Made by a program: the position numbers and the translations under genes
Source of the DNA: Nelumbo lutea
Taxonomy: Eukaryota; Streptophyta; Magnoliopsida; Proteales; Nelumbonaceae
Assembly: GCA_022828595.1 (NCBI GenBank)
Contig: JAKGHH010000001.1
Coordinates: forward strand, 67,452,401 to 67,516,400
DNA length: 64,000 nucleotides
Reading direction: 5' to 3'
Notes under the pieces: model-generated
Database searches by the model: none
The model's input: the letters and a program-made list of their open reading frames with translations, nothing else
Told to the model about the DNA's origin: nothing
Shown: positions 13,307 to 24,873 of the stretch, piece after piece
Layout of the letters: each line of letters begins with the position of its first letter
Position numbering within the stretch: position 1 is the stretch's first letter

Positions 13307-13485
13307 ATGTCTCGTAGGACCAGCTCAGCCATGACCCGAATAGATAGTTTACCCACCAACAAACACAGTATCCAAAAGGGCTGTTAGCCTGAATAAATAA
13401 GTAAAACCTTGTTAAAGAAACACCGCGTCCAATGAAAACCCGATACCTCCGCTTCCTTCTCGCCGAGAACAACAGCTGCCTATAC

Positions 13486-13853
13486 TCCCTTCATGCCGGA
13501 AACCACCAGGAAGAGAAACTCATAATTGAATTTCGTGCAGTTCTGGGCAACAGGTAATTTCATTCTCTGTTCTCTTGATATTATCATTCATCTGTACCCA
13601 AAAATAATGTTGAAGAAAAAGACCATGATAATCTCTATGTTCATGTTGTCACGCTTTTTGCTTTTTATGGTATCAAAACTTCTGTTAGTTTGTATGGTTT
13701 TCATCATGTCAGGTGGTCTGATATTGCAGCACAGTTACCTGGAAGAACTGACAACGAAATAAAGAATCTATGGAGCTCTTGTAAGAAGAAACTCGGAGAA
13801 GCATTGACCCCAACACTCATAAGCCGCTTTCGGAGCTTGAGAAGGAAGAGTAG
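13486..13853 (+). pseudogene. R2R3-MYB transcription factor fragment (R3 repeat), frameshifted
   Basis: The exon ending at 13,553 reads HQEEKLIIEFRAVLGN. An intron with GT...AG ends (13,554-13,712, phase 2) follows. The next exon reads RWSDIAAQLPGRTDNEIKNLW then SSCKKKL, the second half of an R3 MYB repeat with its spaced Trp and LPGRTDNEIKN signature. After KKKL a +1-type shift is needed to continue with GIDPNTHKPLSELEKEE and a stop at 13,851-13,853. GIDPNTHKPL after the repeat is typical of plant R2R3-MYBs of the MYB61/86 and related subgroups. Intact proteins would bind DNA in the nucleus. R2, the N-terminus and the long C-terminal tail are absent. The retained intron shows this is a decayed gene or DNA-level copy, not a processed one. 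It starts 180 bp from the copia boundary. Confidence 0.85.
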
Positions 13854-14077
13854 GAGGAGATAATCCAATCAATTGTATTGGTAAGACAGAGTATTCTCTA
13901 TTAATTTCTTATTTATATTCGATTATCTCCTCCTTTACAATTGTCAGAGAAGATTTAAACGACTTGAATTTTAGATATATTAAGATAGAAATTGGAAATT
14001 AGGATTAAAAATAAACTTAAAATGCTTGTAGTAAATGTGAATGCACATTGCACATGGAAATTTTAAATTACATTAAC

Positions 14078-14116
<39 letters not shown>

Positions 14117-14648
14117 ATTTTGTATTCTGTTTTTGTCATAAAAATTGTTTTTATGATGAATATATAACATTAGAAATGTTCCCAAGTGTTTTCACAAAAT
14201 TCTATATTTTTTTATTTGTTTACGTTTTATATTTTTTTAATATTTATTATTCAATTATAACATCATGAGTTTTTTTTTTTGAAAAGTTGGATTATTGACC
14301 CACCATCTAGATAAGAAAAAAACTTTGCTTTCGGTTCAATTTTAAATTATATAGTTCATCTATATTTTATAAATATTTTTTTACTTATTACACATAATTT
14401 TTGTTTGACATAATTAATTTATATATTTTTTATAATCTTTTGATTATTTGTACCTTTTTATTTTTTTTAAATATTTATTGTTTAACTATCATATCATCCA
14501 TTAATCCATTTGACCCAAACCATTAGCCCACCACTCAAAAAGGAAAATAGTTTGATTTCTAGGTTGACATTAAATTTTATAGTACAAATCCATCTATTCT
14601 TGTCCTTGCGCATTTACATGTTAAAAATGCAAATACTGTGATTCAAAC
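13854..14648. other. AT-rich intergenic DNA
   Basis: No coding signal. Holds a (TTA)n microsatellite at 14,081-14,115 and two degraded copies (about 14,130-14,330 and 14,400-14,580) of an AT-rich repeat also seen near 19,850-20,860. Confidence 0.5.
14081..14115. repeat. (TTA)n microsatellite
   Basis: About eleven uninterrupted ATT/TTA units. Confidence 0.95.
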
Positions 14649-15104
14649 TAGGGGTGATCATTTCAGCCTAGCCCGGAAATTCCGGGCTTGGTCCTGGGTT
14701 TTGTGCTCAGGCCTAGCTCGGACCCGACCGGCATATATTTAAACTTACACATTTTGTGTATAATGTATATGTATGCATACGTTATTTTACATTATATTAT
14801 TTATTTTATATATAAATATTATAACATGACATGTATAATTTATATTATATGTAATATTTCATATTATATAATGTACAAAATAAGTTTATATGCATGTTAT
14901 GACATTTAATATATAGATATGTAATGTTTTATGTATAAGCGACATTGGCCCAGAATCAGGCCCGGCCCGGCCCGGCCCGGCCTGGGCCCATATAGACCCA
15001 GGCTAGGGCTTATGTTTCAGGCCTGGAACCCCAAGTCGGGCCAGACCCGGGCCTAAGCTATAGCCCTTATCATAAGTGCAAAGCCCGGCCCATGATCATC
15101 CCTA
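14649..15104. mobile_element. hAT-like non-autonomous element, 456 bp, 8-bp target duplication
   Basis: Ends TAGGGGTGATCAT and (reverse complement) TAGGGATGATCAT form terminal inverted repeats. ATTCAAAC occurs directly on both sides (14,641-14,648 and 15,105-15,112), an exact 8-bp duplication typical of hAT transposons. No transposase. The interior has GGCCC-rich tracts (repeated CCCGG around 14,955-14,985) next to an AT-rich core. Confidence 0.88.
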
Positions 15105-15112
15105 ATTCAAAC

Positions 15113-16035
15113 CCACACCACTCGGCTCTAAAGGATTAAACAAGCCCTTGATCCATTAGGCCACCCTTCACCTTTTAATAATAAATGAAATAAAATAAAT
15201 ATTTTATCAATTTCAATATCCACATTTGTGCTCAACAATTCCAGCTAAATAAAAAAATTAACGTTGAAAACTAATAATTTGTAAACTAATAGAATAAATA
15301 ATTTCTAAAATCCACATTTATATCAAAACGTAGTTTCTAATCGAATACAAAAAAAAGTGGTTTCTAATCTCAAGAAATTTATACGGATATTGATAACATG
15401 TATTGGAACCATATTAGAATAATTATTTTATTACTTATTATTTGTAAATTTGAACATAATATGTATCTTAAAATTTTATAAATTATTAATTAATATTTTA
15501 ATTTGAATTAAATAAAAACATATATATTATTTATAAAAATAAAACTATTATTTACAAAATATTCGAGAGCATAATATACATTAAATTTATCAAATTCAAT
15601 AATCTACATTTTATATAAAAAATGATTTGTTATTTCATAAAATTTATAAAAATAAAATATTAATAATGATATAATTATTTTAGTAATTAAAAATTAAGGA
15701 TTTGCAATATGATATGTATCTTAGAAATTTTAATATATTTGATATGTTTTAAATTAAGATTATATATTTATATAAGTTATTAATTAATATTTTTATTGCA
15801 TTTTATAATGACATATTTATTGTTTATAAAAAAAATGTTGTTTACCAAACATTTGATAATTAATTTTTGTTGACTTTTTTGTTAATGATAAAAAATAAAA
15901 ATAGTAAAATAAAAACAATTGATAAAATAATCCACATATAATATTTGCATATTTTTGTGCCTTGAACTTCAATAGAAAATAACATAATAATAGCTTTATA
16001 TATGTATTAATTTGTAAATACACGTATAATATGTT
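15113..16035. other. AT-rich intergenic DNA
   Basis: No gene, RNA or transposon ends recognised. Short AT-rich motifs recur (for example around 15,480-15,560 and 15,600-15,720). Confidence 0.4.
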
Positions 16036-17055
16036 TGTCAGCACCCAATTTTTGCTCAATCCCCTATCCAATTCACTTCTCACACTTTAGATGCCTAATA
16101 AGACCCCACCGATCTCTTTAGAACATTCAAAAACCTTAGGAAACCAAACCTTAACTTAAACACCCTCAAATATCACCGTTTAAACTATAAGATTTTCTTT
16201 TGATGGTTACGATTGTGCCACATTACAACACCTATCCCCCGATCAGACTCCATTGCATGAAACAAAACCTTTAAATGACTAATCACACCAAATTTCATCC
16301 CTAAATTCCTTGATTTCGTCATTCATCCATCAAAGATTCCATTTCAATGCATATGGCATTGTGACACTTATTGAGCCTAAAACATACAATGCACGCATCC
16401 TTGACACGATCTAACCATCGCAACAACATCTTAATTCAAATCCCTGCTACTCGACCAAAGTCTAGCTCAAAATTCCCCCATTTATGCATCCATAAAACCA
16501 ATATTCTTTTATAAGCCTTCTTATGAGCCGAAATACTCGTAAAGCATATTCCCTTGATTCCAACATCCCTATTGTCATCAAACACTCCTATGAGACTCCA
16601 AATATCGCAAGGTACCCATCCAACAAATTCTAGACCAAAAAAATACCCATTTTGCTCATTATTTAGAAAGATTCCGAATCGACTACTCTCATCGCTCATT
16701 CCTCAACTACCTGATTACCCATCCAACAAATTTCATACCCAAAAATACCCATTTTATCCCTCATCTAGAAAGATTCTGAATCTATCACTCTCGTTGTCCG
16801 ACATTCTTTGAATTCAAGATCTACGCTATGAAACACCGCGCCCTCACCATCTAACCAAATCAAACCATTCACCAGACCCTAATCAACGATCCATTGAATT
16901 TTGAACATTGAAATGGCCATTTTACCCCTCATCTAGAAAAGTTCTAAATAAACCTACCTCATTGACCGAATTCAAGATTTACGATATAAAACATCATCCC
17001 CTACCATCAAACCAAATCAATACCTTCATCAACCTTCAAATCAATGACCTGTCAA

Positions 17056-17273
17056 ACAAGGTTCAAAGTATTGACATGTATCGGCCTGGTGACTTCCCGA
17101 TATACCCCTACAGGGGTTGTATCAGGTCAGCCAGTGATTCAGAGGGTAGTCGGGCCTTAAACCGATCCCTCTGAACCGACTTTGAAAAAATAAGTAAAAC
17201 ACATAAAAAAGCACCGATATAGGCCGATATACCCTACTAGCGTATCAGCCTGTGTTGATATTTAGAACCTTGT
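17056..17273. mobile_element. Small inverted-repeat element (MITE), about 218 bp
   Basis: Left end ACAAGGTTCAAAGTATTGAC and right end (reverse complement) ACAAGGTTCTAAATATCAAC are imperfect inverted repeats. TGTCAA lies directly outside both ends (17,050-17,055 and 17,274-17,279). Removing the element restores the spacing of the surrounding tandem units, which supports insertion. Superfamily not clear; Mutator-like is possible. Confidence 0.7.
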
Positions 17274-17555
17274 TGTCAAATTTCATGTCTCAAAATGGTC
17301 GTTTGGCCCTTCATCTAAGAAAATTCTAAATAAACCATCCTTACTGAACCAATTCAAGATTTACATCATAAACCACCAACCATCACCATCAAACCCAGTC
17401 AAGCCCGCCGTTAGCCTCTTGATCAACGATCTACAAAATTTCAAACCCAAAATACCCATTTTATCCCTCCATAAAAAATATTCTGTTTCAGCGGCCCTCG
17501 TTACCTAACGTCCTTTCAATCACAAAATTTCACACCAACACACTTTGAGACTACT

Positions 17556-17825
17556 AAAGCTCATTAACACCTTACGCAGACACATGCATTCCTCTTGTTA
17601 AATTTTACCACAAGAATTTCCTATTTTGCCCTTTCATCAAGAGAGATTCCAATTTTTGCAATCTTAGTGGCCGGAGTGATGTTCACATTCAAAGCTCATT
17701 AACACCTTACACGGAGCCATACATTCCTCTTGTTAAATTGTACCACAAGATTTTCCTATTATGCCCTTCTACCAAAAGAGATTCCAATTCTTGCGATCTT
17801 AGTGGCCGAAGTGCTTGATATTCAC
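17556..17825. repeat. Two adjacent ~135-bp direct repeats
   Basis: Units start at AAAGCTCATTAACACCTTAC (17,556 and 17,691) and stay closely similar to the end, both finishing with ATCTTAGTGGCCG. They are the best-preserved pair within the larger tandem block. Confidence 0.85.
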
Positions 17826-18330
17826 ATTATCCATGATCCCAACAACTTTAACACCTCAGACCCATTCCAAAAAACCAGCCCCCACCTAAATTTCCTTCCC
17901 TAAAAGTTTCATACAAAAATACCCTTCCTACCTATACTGAATAACAAGATTTCGTTCCCTTCAATCTTATTCGTTCTCCCCACGGGCCTAGAACACATTT
18001 CAGTCATGTGGGCTTAATCTAGGACGTCCAAAAACCTTTTGTCTTTTCTCTTTTATAAAAAATTACATCCTAGGTCCTCTCCCACTAACCCTTGACTTTT
18101 AAACAATTGCAAGAAACCCCTAACACTTGGCACCGTTATAGCCCTAGGATTTCTCACACCTTTCCCCTTTGATTTTCGGCCATAGGATGAAGCCTCACTT
18201 TTTAGAAACCCTAGGTCCCCCTACCATTTTTGGAAGTTTCAAAATACTCCCCACTCCTTTCTATATAAGTGTAAAGCTTTTTTTCCATAAGGGTACTTAA
18301 CACAAAAGAGCAAAGAGAACCTTTTTGACT

Positions 18331-20059
18331 CCAGGTATGAGAAAATGACCAAACCCCTCTTTATTCTCCACTAAATTCATATTTTCAATATGTGTGAATG
18401 CAAATATGTAGAGTATAAAATGATTCATATAAATTGTAAAGTTAGGATAGTTTTGCATTGATAAATTTATTTTTTTACCAAACAGAGTTTTAGTTGTAAT
18501 GGCTGCAAACACGAATTCCAATATATATATATATATATATATATATTATCAAAATCCCACTTGAATGCAGATTTACTTATTTTTTATTGATATACTTTTA
18601 CATCTTATCATCAATATAAATATGCATCGGTTTGTCATTTGTCAATGCAAAAATGTAATATTGTCAAACACTGGCAAAAGTGAACCAAAGTGCAAACTTA
18701 CCCTGAACTGAGACTTAGACTCCATTTGCATCGTTTCCGATCGCAACCCCAAAAGTATAAGAAGTCCTTCCATCATCATCAGTTCGTTTGGTCTTCAAAA
18801 CACTCCAATACAGCCCGTCAACCATTTGGAAGAAAGCCACATAGAGGTGTGCTTACAACCTCTCTAGTATAGATTAATATTTTGATTACTTAAGTTCATT
18901 TTGGTATCATCTCCGTGCATTGGTGCAGTAAGATAGCCTAGGCTGAAATCATATGTATTATGTCTTTGTATGGTCTTTTTTTAGAATACATGAAGATAGG
19001 TTGTAGGATTTCAGCTTTGGTAATTTTATTAATTCCTCTTTGTTTTTGTTTTGTTTTGTTTTTCTTGCTAATTAGTTCATTATAGGAAATAAGGGTAGGA
19101 CTATTTCTCTGAAATGCATGATTTCAGCCTTAAGTTAGTGTTCTTGTTGACCCAAGTGCTTCAAACCTACTTTGCTTCCTAGTGCTTTTGTTTATTGTCT
19201 CTCTTGCTTCTAGTAGGATTATGGTGTTCTTTCCCTTGTATTAGATTTAATTTTCTTCTTGTGATAAGTTTTGTGTTTTATTTTTGAATTAGTGGAGTAG
19301 AGGGATTGAGGATTCCAAAAAAAGAAAACATCTACTAGTAGGAAACCTATGAGGGAATAAAAAAGAAACAAAGGGAGATCCCCACCTCACTTTGCTTCAA
19401 AGGGAGATTTTGAAAGGTTTATGAAAATCAATCTTCAATCTATTCAATTCTTTTTTGATTGTTTATTTTATGAATTTAGGAGAATTTTCTCTAAAAGGTG
19501 TTGGGAGTAGCATGGGAAGGAATTCCAAAACAATTGGGATGTTCACAATGTTGTAGGACTCTTGATTGATACATTATCAATGTTCTAGGACTCTTCACAA
19601 ATACCATTAGAATATACATTCCTATGTATTTTTACATTAATTATGGTTACTTTGACATTAAATATAATGTTATTAATATAGTTATGAAATTGATATGCTT
19701 TTTTCTTGCTTATCCAAGCGTATCCATATTTTTTCCCTCCATATCCATGCATTTCGAAAGCGTATCCATTTCCGTATCCATATCCGGGTAGTCCGATATG
19801 ATACACGATACCGATACTTTAATCCTTGATTTCTATCATTGATAAACTTATTTCTTATGTGTAATTCTCATTTTTGTTCAATATAATGAATTTGTAATAT
19901 TAGAGATGTACCTAATATTTTATTTTTTTTATAAATGTATAAAATTAGATATGTACCCAAAATTTCTCTTTTTTTTATTTTTGTGATTCTTTTTTTTAAA
20001 TATTATTTGACTATAATATCATTTCATTTGTAAATTGATTTTAAATTTTGTATTCCATT
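18331..20059. other. Intergenic DNA with no recognised gene
   Basis: Contains an (AT)n microsatellite at 18,520-18,547. Around 19,690-19,825 there is a low-complexity stretch rich in TATCC words that looks like the edge of a decayed transposon. No exon or RNA gene could be supported. Confidence 0.4.
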
Positions 20060-20860
20060 GTCATCATTAATAAAACTACTTCTTATATTTCATGCTTATT
20101 TTTGTTTAGTATAATAAATATACAATATTAGAGATATGCCCAATTCTTTTTATTTTTTTGTATTATATATTTTATTTATTTTTATTTTTATTATTTAATT
20201 ATGGTATTATTTATTAACCCATTTAACCCTAAATGGTTTAATTACTTATACACCACTAGGAGGGAAGAAAATGGTTTTGTTTTCAAATTACTTTTTGAAA
20301 TATCTATTTTTATACTATCAAAATTAATATTATAGATTTAATTAGTAGAATTTAATGATGAGAAAAAATATATTGTAAATATATGATTTAATGAGAGAAT
20401 ATAACTTACATATGAGATTTAATGAGAGAGAATAGGAAAATAGTTTTATTTTCATTTGGTTTTAAATTTTATATTCCATTTCCATAACTAATAAAAATAT
20501 TTCTTACTTATCATACTTATTATTGTTTAATATGTCAAATATATGATGCTAAAAATGTTCCCGATTTTATCTATTTTTGAATTTTATTATTAATTGTAAC
20601 AACATGTATTGTCCCATTTGAACCAAAATGGTTTAATTTCTTACCACCACCTAGATGAAAACACAATTTTTTCAAGTAGATTTTAAAAGTACAAGTTTTT
20701 ATGTTATTGGAATTATTAATTTATTATATATGGATTTAATTAGTAGAATTTAATGATGAGAAGAAACAAAAATGCCTTAAGTATAATTCAATGAGGGTAA
20801 ATGCAAGTTAATACCTTAAATGTTAGACTTAATGAGAGGGAATAGAATGAATTGAATATC
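20060..20860. repeat. Two AT-rich direct repeats of about 400 bp
   Basis: TTTAATTAGTAGAATTTAAT followed by GATGAGAA occurs near 20,337 and 20,737. A second landmark, AATATATACAATATTAGAGATATG-like, occurs near 20,112 and 20,530, and a third, CCCATTTAACC/CCCATTTGAACC, near 20,218 and 20,607. All are offset by about 400 bp. A weaker partial copy lies at about 19,850-20,055, and relatives at 14,130-14,580. No coding capacity or terminal structure seen. Confidence 0.6.
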
Positions 20861-22089
20861 TTAAAATTATTTATTTTCAATTCATTTAATATCAATAACC
20901 AATTATCCTATTTGTTATCATTTTTATCAATAAATTTAAATATAGAGAGGTAAATTTTGTCCTTAGAAAATTCCAGAAATATTCTTGAGGTTGTTCATGC
21001 TTTTAAAGTAATATAGATATACTAAAAGTTAGCTATTTATTGATTACTTCAGAATCCATTAGGGCAACTTATGAATGTATTTCTTATTGTTTCTCTGTTT
21101 GCGATTTAATTATGTTACAGACTTACAGTGGAGTAAAAGTCCACCAACATCGTCACTTTGGTCCCAAGTCAAGTATGAACAATACAAAGTGATGGAATAT
21201 TTTATAAATTAAAGAAAAAGGTAAAATAAATTAGAAAAAAGATAATTTGGGCATTTAAAAAACTTTAAATTGTCAAATGAGAATATTTTTCGAAGTTAAC
21301 TAATGGAGTGCTGGGGTCTTTGTCTAATGGCCAAAGTTTAGGGAGGTCTTTGTTGCAAGAAAAAAAAAAGTGTAGGGAGGTCTTTGTCACTAACCCCGTA
21401 ATATGAGGGTTTGTAAGTTACCTAATTTTAAAGTCGCTGCTCCTAGTTGTTCATGGTGATGGTCTCAAGTTTGGATTGGATTAGGTTGATGGAGGCTTTA
21501 ATCCTAATTCAACCCTAAAGTTAATTTAGGTTTCAACCCAATCCAATATGACTTTTTTGGGTTGGATTTGGGTAGGGGTGGTCGTTTATGATTTAGCCCA
21601 GCTCACCTTCCCTTGCCTGACCATAAATTTATAGGCTTGGGCAGCCATATTTCTATCAAGCCTAACACGGCCCGAACCCGCATAAAGTTCGCACAAAGTG
21701 CGGATTGGGGCTTGGTCCAAGCAAATCTTGGACCTAACCTAGAAATTATATATAATGCAGTAGCATATATGGTATTTAAGATATTTTACTAAATATATAT
21801 GACAAATATATACGGTATTATATATTAATATATACATAATAACTTTTTAAATTTTAATTCATAGTCAGCCCAAATATTTGGCCCAATCCGGGTCCGAATA
21901 AGCCTCAATGCTATAGATACCCTTTAAAAAGGGAATCCAGATCTACCCACAATCCAAATTGCAGCCCTACTTCCGCGGTTTGAATCATGGCTCAATTTAA
22001 GGATGGATCTTTGAAATCTCGGGTGCTATGAAATAATTTTGTACACTTTTTTGTAGGTGGGTTTTCACCAATATGTTAGCTATGAAATA
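20861..22089. other. Intergenic DNA with a composite hAT-like remnant
   Basis: No gene. Between about 21,470 and 21,975 are GGGTTGGAT/GGCCCAATCCGG-type tracts and ends such as TAGGGGTGGTCG (21,573) and, reversed, TAGGGCTGCAA (about 21,975), resembling hAT-like MITE ends. No matching target duplication was found, so boundaries are left open; two nested elements are possible. Confidence 0.35.
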
Positions 22090-22092
22090 TAA

Positions 22093-22345
22093 GGGACCGT
22101 TTGGTTTGTAGGAATGAAGGTCTGGAATAGGTTCCAATTGTTTGGTAGGGCAAAATTGAAATCTTATTCCCATTTGTGGTGAAATGGCATTCTCCTTTGA
22201 GAGAATGGCCATTCCTTTCTCCTCTCTTGGGAATGAAATTTCATTCCAGCTGATTCCAATTCTCATTCCAATTCCTATTTGAATCAAATAGATTATAGCA
22301 ATAGATTATTCTGATTTCGATTCTGACTATAAACCAAATGGACCC
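22093..22345. mobile_element. Tourist-like MITE, 253 bp, TAA target duplication
   Basis: Ends GGGACCGTTTGGTTTGTA and (reverse complement) GGGTCCATTTGGTTTATAG are inverted repeats. TAA flanks both sides (22,090-22,092 and 22,346-22,348). Such ends with a 3-bp TWA duplication are typical of PIF/Harbinger-derived Tourist elements. Shares its ends and GGAATGA-rich interior with the element at 24,874-25,143. Confidence 0.82.
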
Positions 22346-22588
22346 TAAGTTTGTTTTCATCATAAACAAGAACCTCTGAAATTTGTAAGAAACCTTTGAA
22401 AACCATTATAAAGTGTTGAAGAACATCTTAATATGCATGACATGACGGTTCTAACTACCTCTATGGCTCTATTTAAAATTTTTATTATAAAATAAAGCTT
22501 CATACCACATTTAAAAAATTCTTTTTTCTAGGTAAAGGCATTTAAGAGTTCCATAGAGGAGATTGGATTTTCTCTTGCACCTCACACC

Positions 22589-22965
22589 TAGGCCTGTCAA
22601 TGATACCCAAAAATCCAAGGCCCAATACGACGTCCAATCTAATTAAAATCTAAGTTCGATTATACTATAATATTTATTGATTTTAATATGCAAATATTAT
22701 ATTATATATAATAAATTCAGTATATTATATTTACATTAATTTATTATATATCAAAGTTGAAAAATAATTAAATTTTTATTTTTTTGATATTTTAAAAAAT
22801 TAAAATGAAATATGATTAAATCGGAATATGATCCAAATCCATTAGGATTAGAACTCAAATCCTACGTCTTTAAAACTGATCATATTTCAAATTTGATCCA
22901 TATGCAAGTTTTCACTAATCAAATCAGATTTGGATTTTGCTGAGTACAATCTGATTACAGGCCTA
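22589..22965. mobile_element. hAT-like non-autonomous element, 377 bp, 8-bp target duplication
   Basis: Ends TAGGCCTGTCAAT and (reverse complement) TAGGCCTGTAATC are inverted repeats, and CTCACACC is duplicated exactly on both sides (22,581-22,588 and 22,966-22,973). No coding capacity. The interior is like that of 24,084-24,542. Confidence 0.88.
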
Positions 22966-23091
22966 CTCACACCAACCTCACAATAGATCGCAGGTGTGCA
23001 TGGAAAACATCTTCCGTATTTAATGTTATCATTCATGGAAAGATATTTGCAATGCATGACTGAGATGCATGCACTGTGAGGTTGGTGTGAG
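22966..23091. repeat. Inverted repeat, 17-19-bp arms around a ~92-bp loop
   Basis: CTCACACCAACCTCACA (22,966-22,982) is the exact reverse complement of 23,075-23,091. Joining across the hAT-like insertion extends the left arm to ACCTCACACC... for 19 matching bases. The hAT-like element therefore inserted into one arm of an older palindrome. Purpose unknown. Confidence 0.85.
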
Positions 23092-24083
23092 GTGTGCTTT
23101 GTAAGGTTCAAATCTGAATTCTTTGTAGAGATGGCATTATTAGTGTTGGATTTCAATCTCATGTAAGGTGGCATTGATTTTTTGGAGTTTTTAAGAAAAT
23201 CCAATAGTCATGACTTAGGTGTAATTTATTCAAAAGGTAACAGCCATTAATTGTAAACTACCTTTGAATAGTTACAAAGTTTGAAATTGTGACTATACAA
23301 CGAGACTTTTTGAACGGACGCCTTTCTCTTCAAGATGACTCTCAAAAAATTATATAATGAGCATGAATTAAGTAAAGGAATACAAGTTTTCAAAAAATCA
23401 TTATTGTTTCTCTTAGTTCGATCTACTACTATCTCATAAAAGGTTTTTTCGGAGATTTGTTAGTTTTGCTGGTTGCAGATTTTTGTCAAAGACTTTTGTA
23501 TTACAGGAACGAATACCTATAACCCAACAACAAACTTAATAAAACTAAATAGGAGAAAATAACGTTAACATTCTAAAGACACCATCTTTAGACACACATC
23601 GAAAATTCTCCTCCAAATTTTCGTGACCCCAATTTACCAACACTTAAATCTCTAGCTCATGGCAGAAGTTAAAGTTAGAATATCTTTATGGCATGCTTTG
23701 ATTTTTGTGGTTACTTCCTTTCTTTCTTTTTTATTTTCTTATATTAATGAAATGACTTTATCCCTTCGGATTGAAACGTAAAGCCGTGCGGTATGGGCTA
23801 GTGTTAAAAAAGATGCTTTGTGGGAAAATAGAGTCATGGTACTGGAAAGGCTTTGACCAATCAAAGCCCCCGTGGATTTTGATTATAGCACCTGGTCGAT
23901 TACTCTTCTGTGATGTGCTGATTGGCTGTAAGATTTTCTAATATCACAGTTGTATCATATCCGTATGTTACATTCAGTTTCTTAATTGAGATTGGTTGTC
24001 GATGAATATAATTAGTACTATATTTAATTTTGTATTTTAAAAATTCAAAAAACAATAAAATTTTAAATGGGTTGAGAAGCAAT
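23092..24083. other. Intergenic DNA, nothing recognised
   Basis: No exons, RNA genes or clear transposon ends were found in this stretch. Confidence 0.4.
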
Positions 24084-24283
24084 TAGGCCTATAAATGATA
24101 TTTGAAAATCTGAGGCCCGATCTAATAGTTGATCTGATTTTCTTAAATTCAGATGATATATTTATGTAATCAGATTGGATTTGGATTTGACTCCATTTCA
24201 TCCGGTTATATTATAATATTTATTAATTTTAATATATAAATTTTATATAATTATATTTAAAATTATAAAAAATATATTTTTAC

Positions 24284-24323
<40 letters not shown>

Positions 24324-24542
24324 AAATTCGATATTTTATATTTATGATATATAAAGTTAAAAATTAATTAACTTTCAATAAAGTGGAATCGGATTAAATC
24401 TAAATCCGATATGAAACAGTTAGGATTCGAATTCAAATATAAAGTCTCCAAATCTGACTGAATTTTGAATGAAATTCAGATGCAAAATTTCAATAATCAG
24501 TTTGGGTTCAGATTTTCCAAATCCAATCCGTCTACAGCCCTT
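24084..24542. mobile_element. hAT-like element related to 22,589-22,965, degraded
   Basis: Begins TAGGCCTATAAATGAT and ends with the complement of AAGGGCTGTAGA. The interior ATAATATTTATTAATTTTAA matches the sibling at 22,589. Contains an (AT)n run at 24,289-24,319. No target duplication could be matched, so the ends are approximate. Confidence 0.55.
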
Positions 24543-24669
24543 GTGGAATCTAAGATAGACAACGGCATTTAAGAATACATTATAGATACAAGCTCCAGCC
24601 GAGTTCAGTTTGGCCTTAATGCTGCTGGACCCCAGGAAGCCAATGGCGCAATTTGACTGGGTTGAGTTG

Positions 24670-24870
24670 GGCTTTTATTTTTTTTGATAAAAAGTAAAGC
24701 TACCATTCGAACAAAAAGTTAGCATACAATGATCTCAAAAAGGGAGAGGTATATCAATACAAAGAACCTCCCTATTAAGAGTCGGGGACCTTTTAGCAGT
24801 TTCATGGGCCTTACCATTCCTCTCTCTCAGAATATAACTAAAAGTCACATAGTAATTAACAAATAAAAAC
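24670..24870 (-). pseudogene. LINE 3' end fragment (RNase H C-terminus plus A-rich tail)
   Basis: On the reverse strand a short frame reads RERNGKAHETAKRSP and ends soon after, resembling the C-terminus of plant LINE RNase H domains (RNxxAHxLAK). It is followed by ...TTTTTATCAAAAAAAATAAAA at 24,689-24,670, a LINE-type tail. Heavily 5'-truncated. Confidence 0.5.
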
Positions 24871-24873
24871 TTA

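Larger units (their letters stand above)
16036..18330. repeat. Degenerate tandem-repeat block, possibly an old gypsy LTR
   Basis: At least seven diverged copies of a unit centred on ACCCATTTTATCCCTCATCT and an AAGATTCTGAAT-like stretch occur near 16,645, 16,748, 16,915, 17,298, 17,454, 17,621 and 17,755. Spacing is 103-167 bp once the MITE at 17,057-17,273 is subtracted. The block opens with TGTCAGCACCCAATTTTTGC (16,036), like many gypsy LTR starts, and has a TATATAAG box at 18,262-18,269. No matching second LTR, primer site or target duplication was found, so LTR identity is a guess. Confidence 0.45.

Noticed and set aside
15105..15180. tRNA-like string with TTCAAACCC and a conserved-looking tail
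   Set aside because: No cloverleaf with anticodon arm could be drawn; this is a common plant repeat word.
18690..18872. 60-codon forward open frame rich in His/Arg
   Set aside because: No recognised motif and no neighbouring exon signals.
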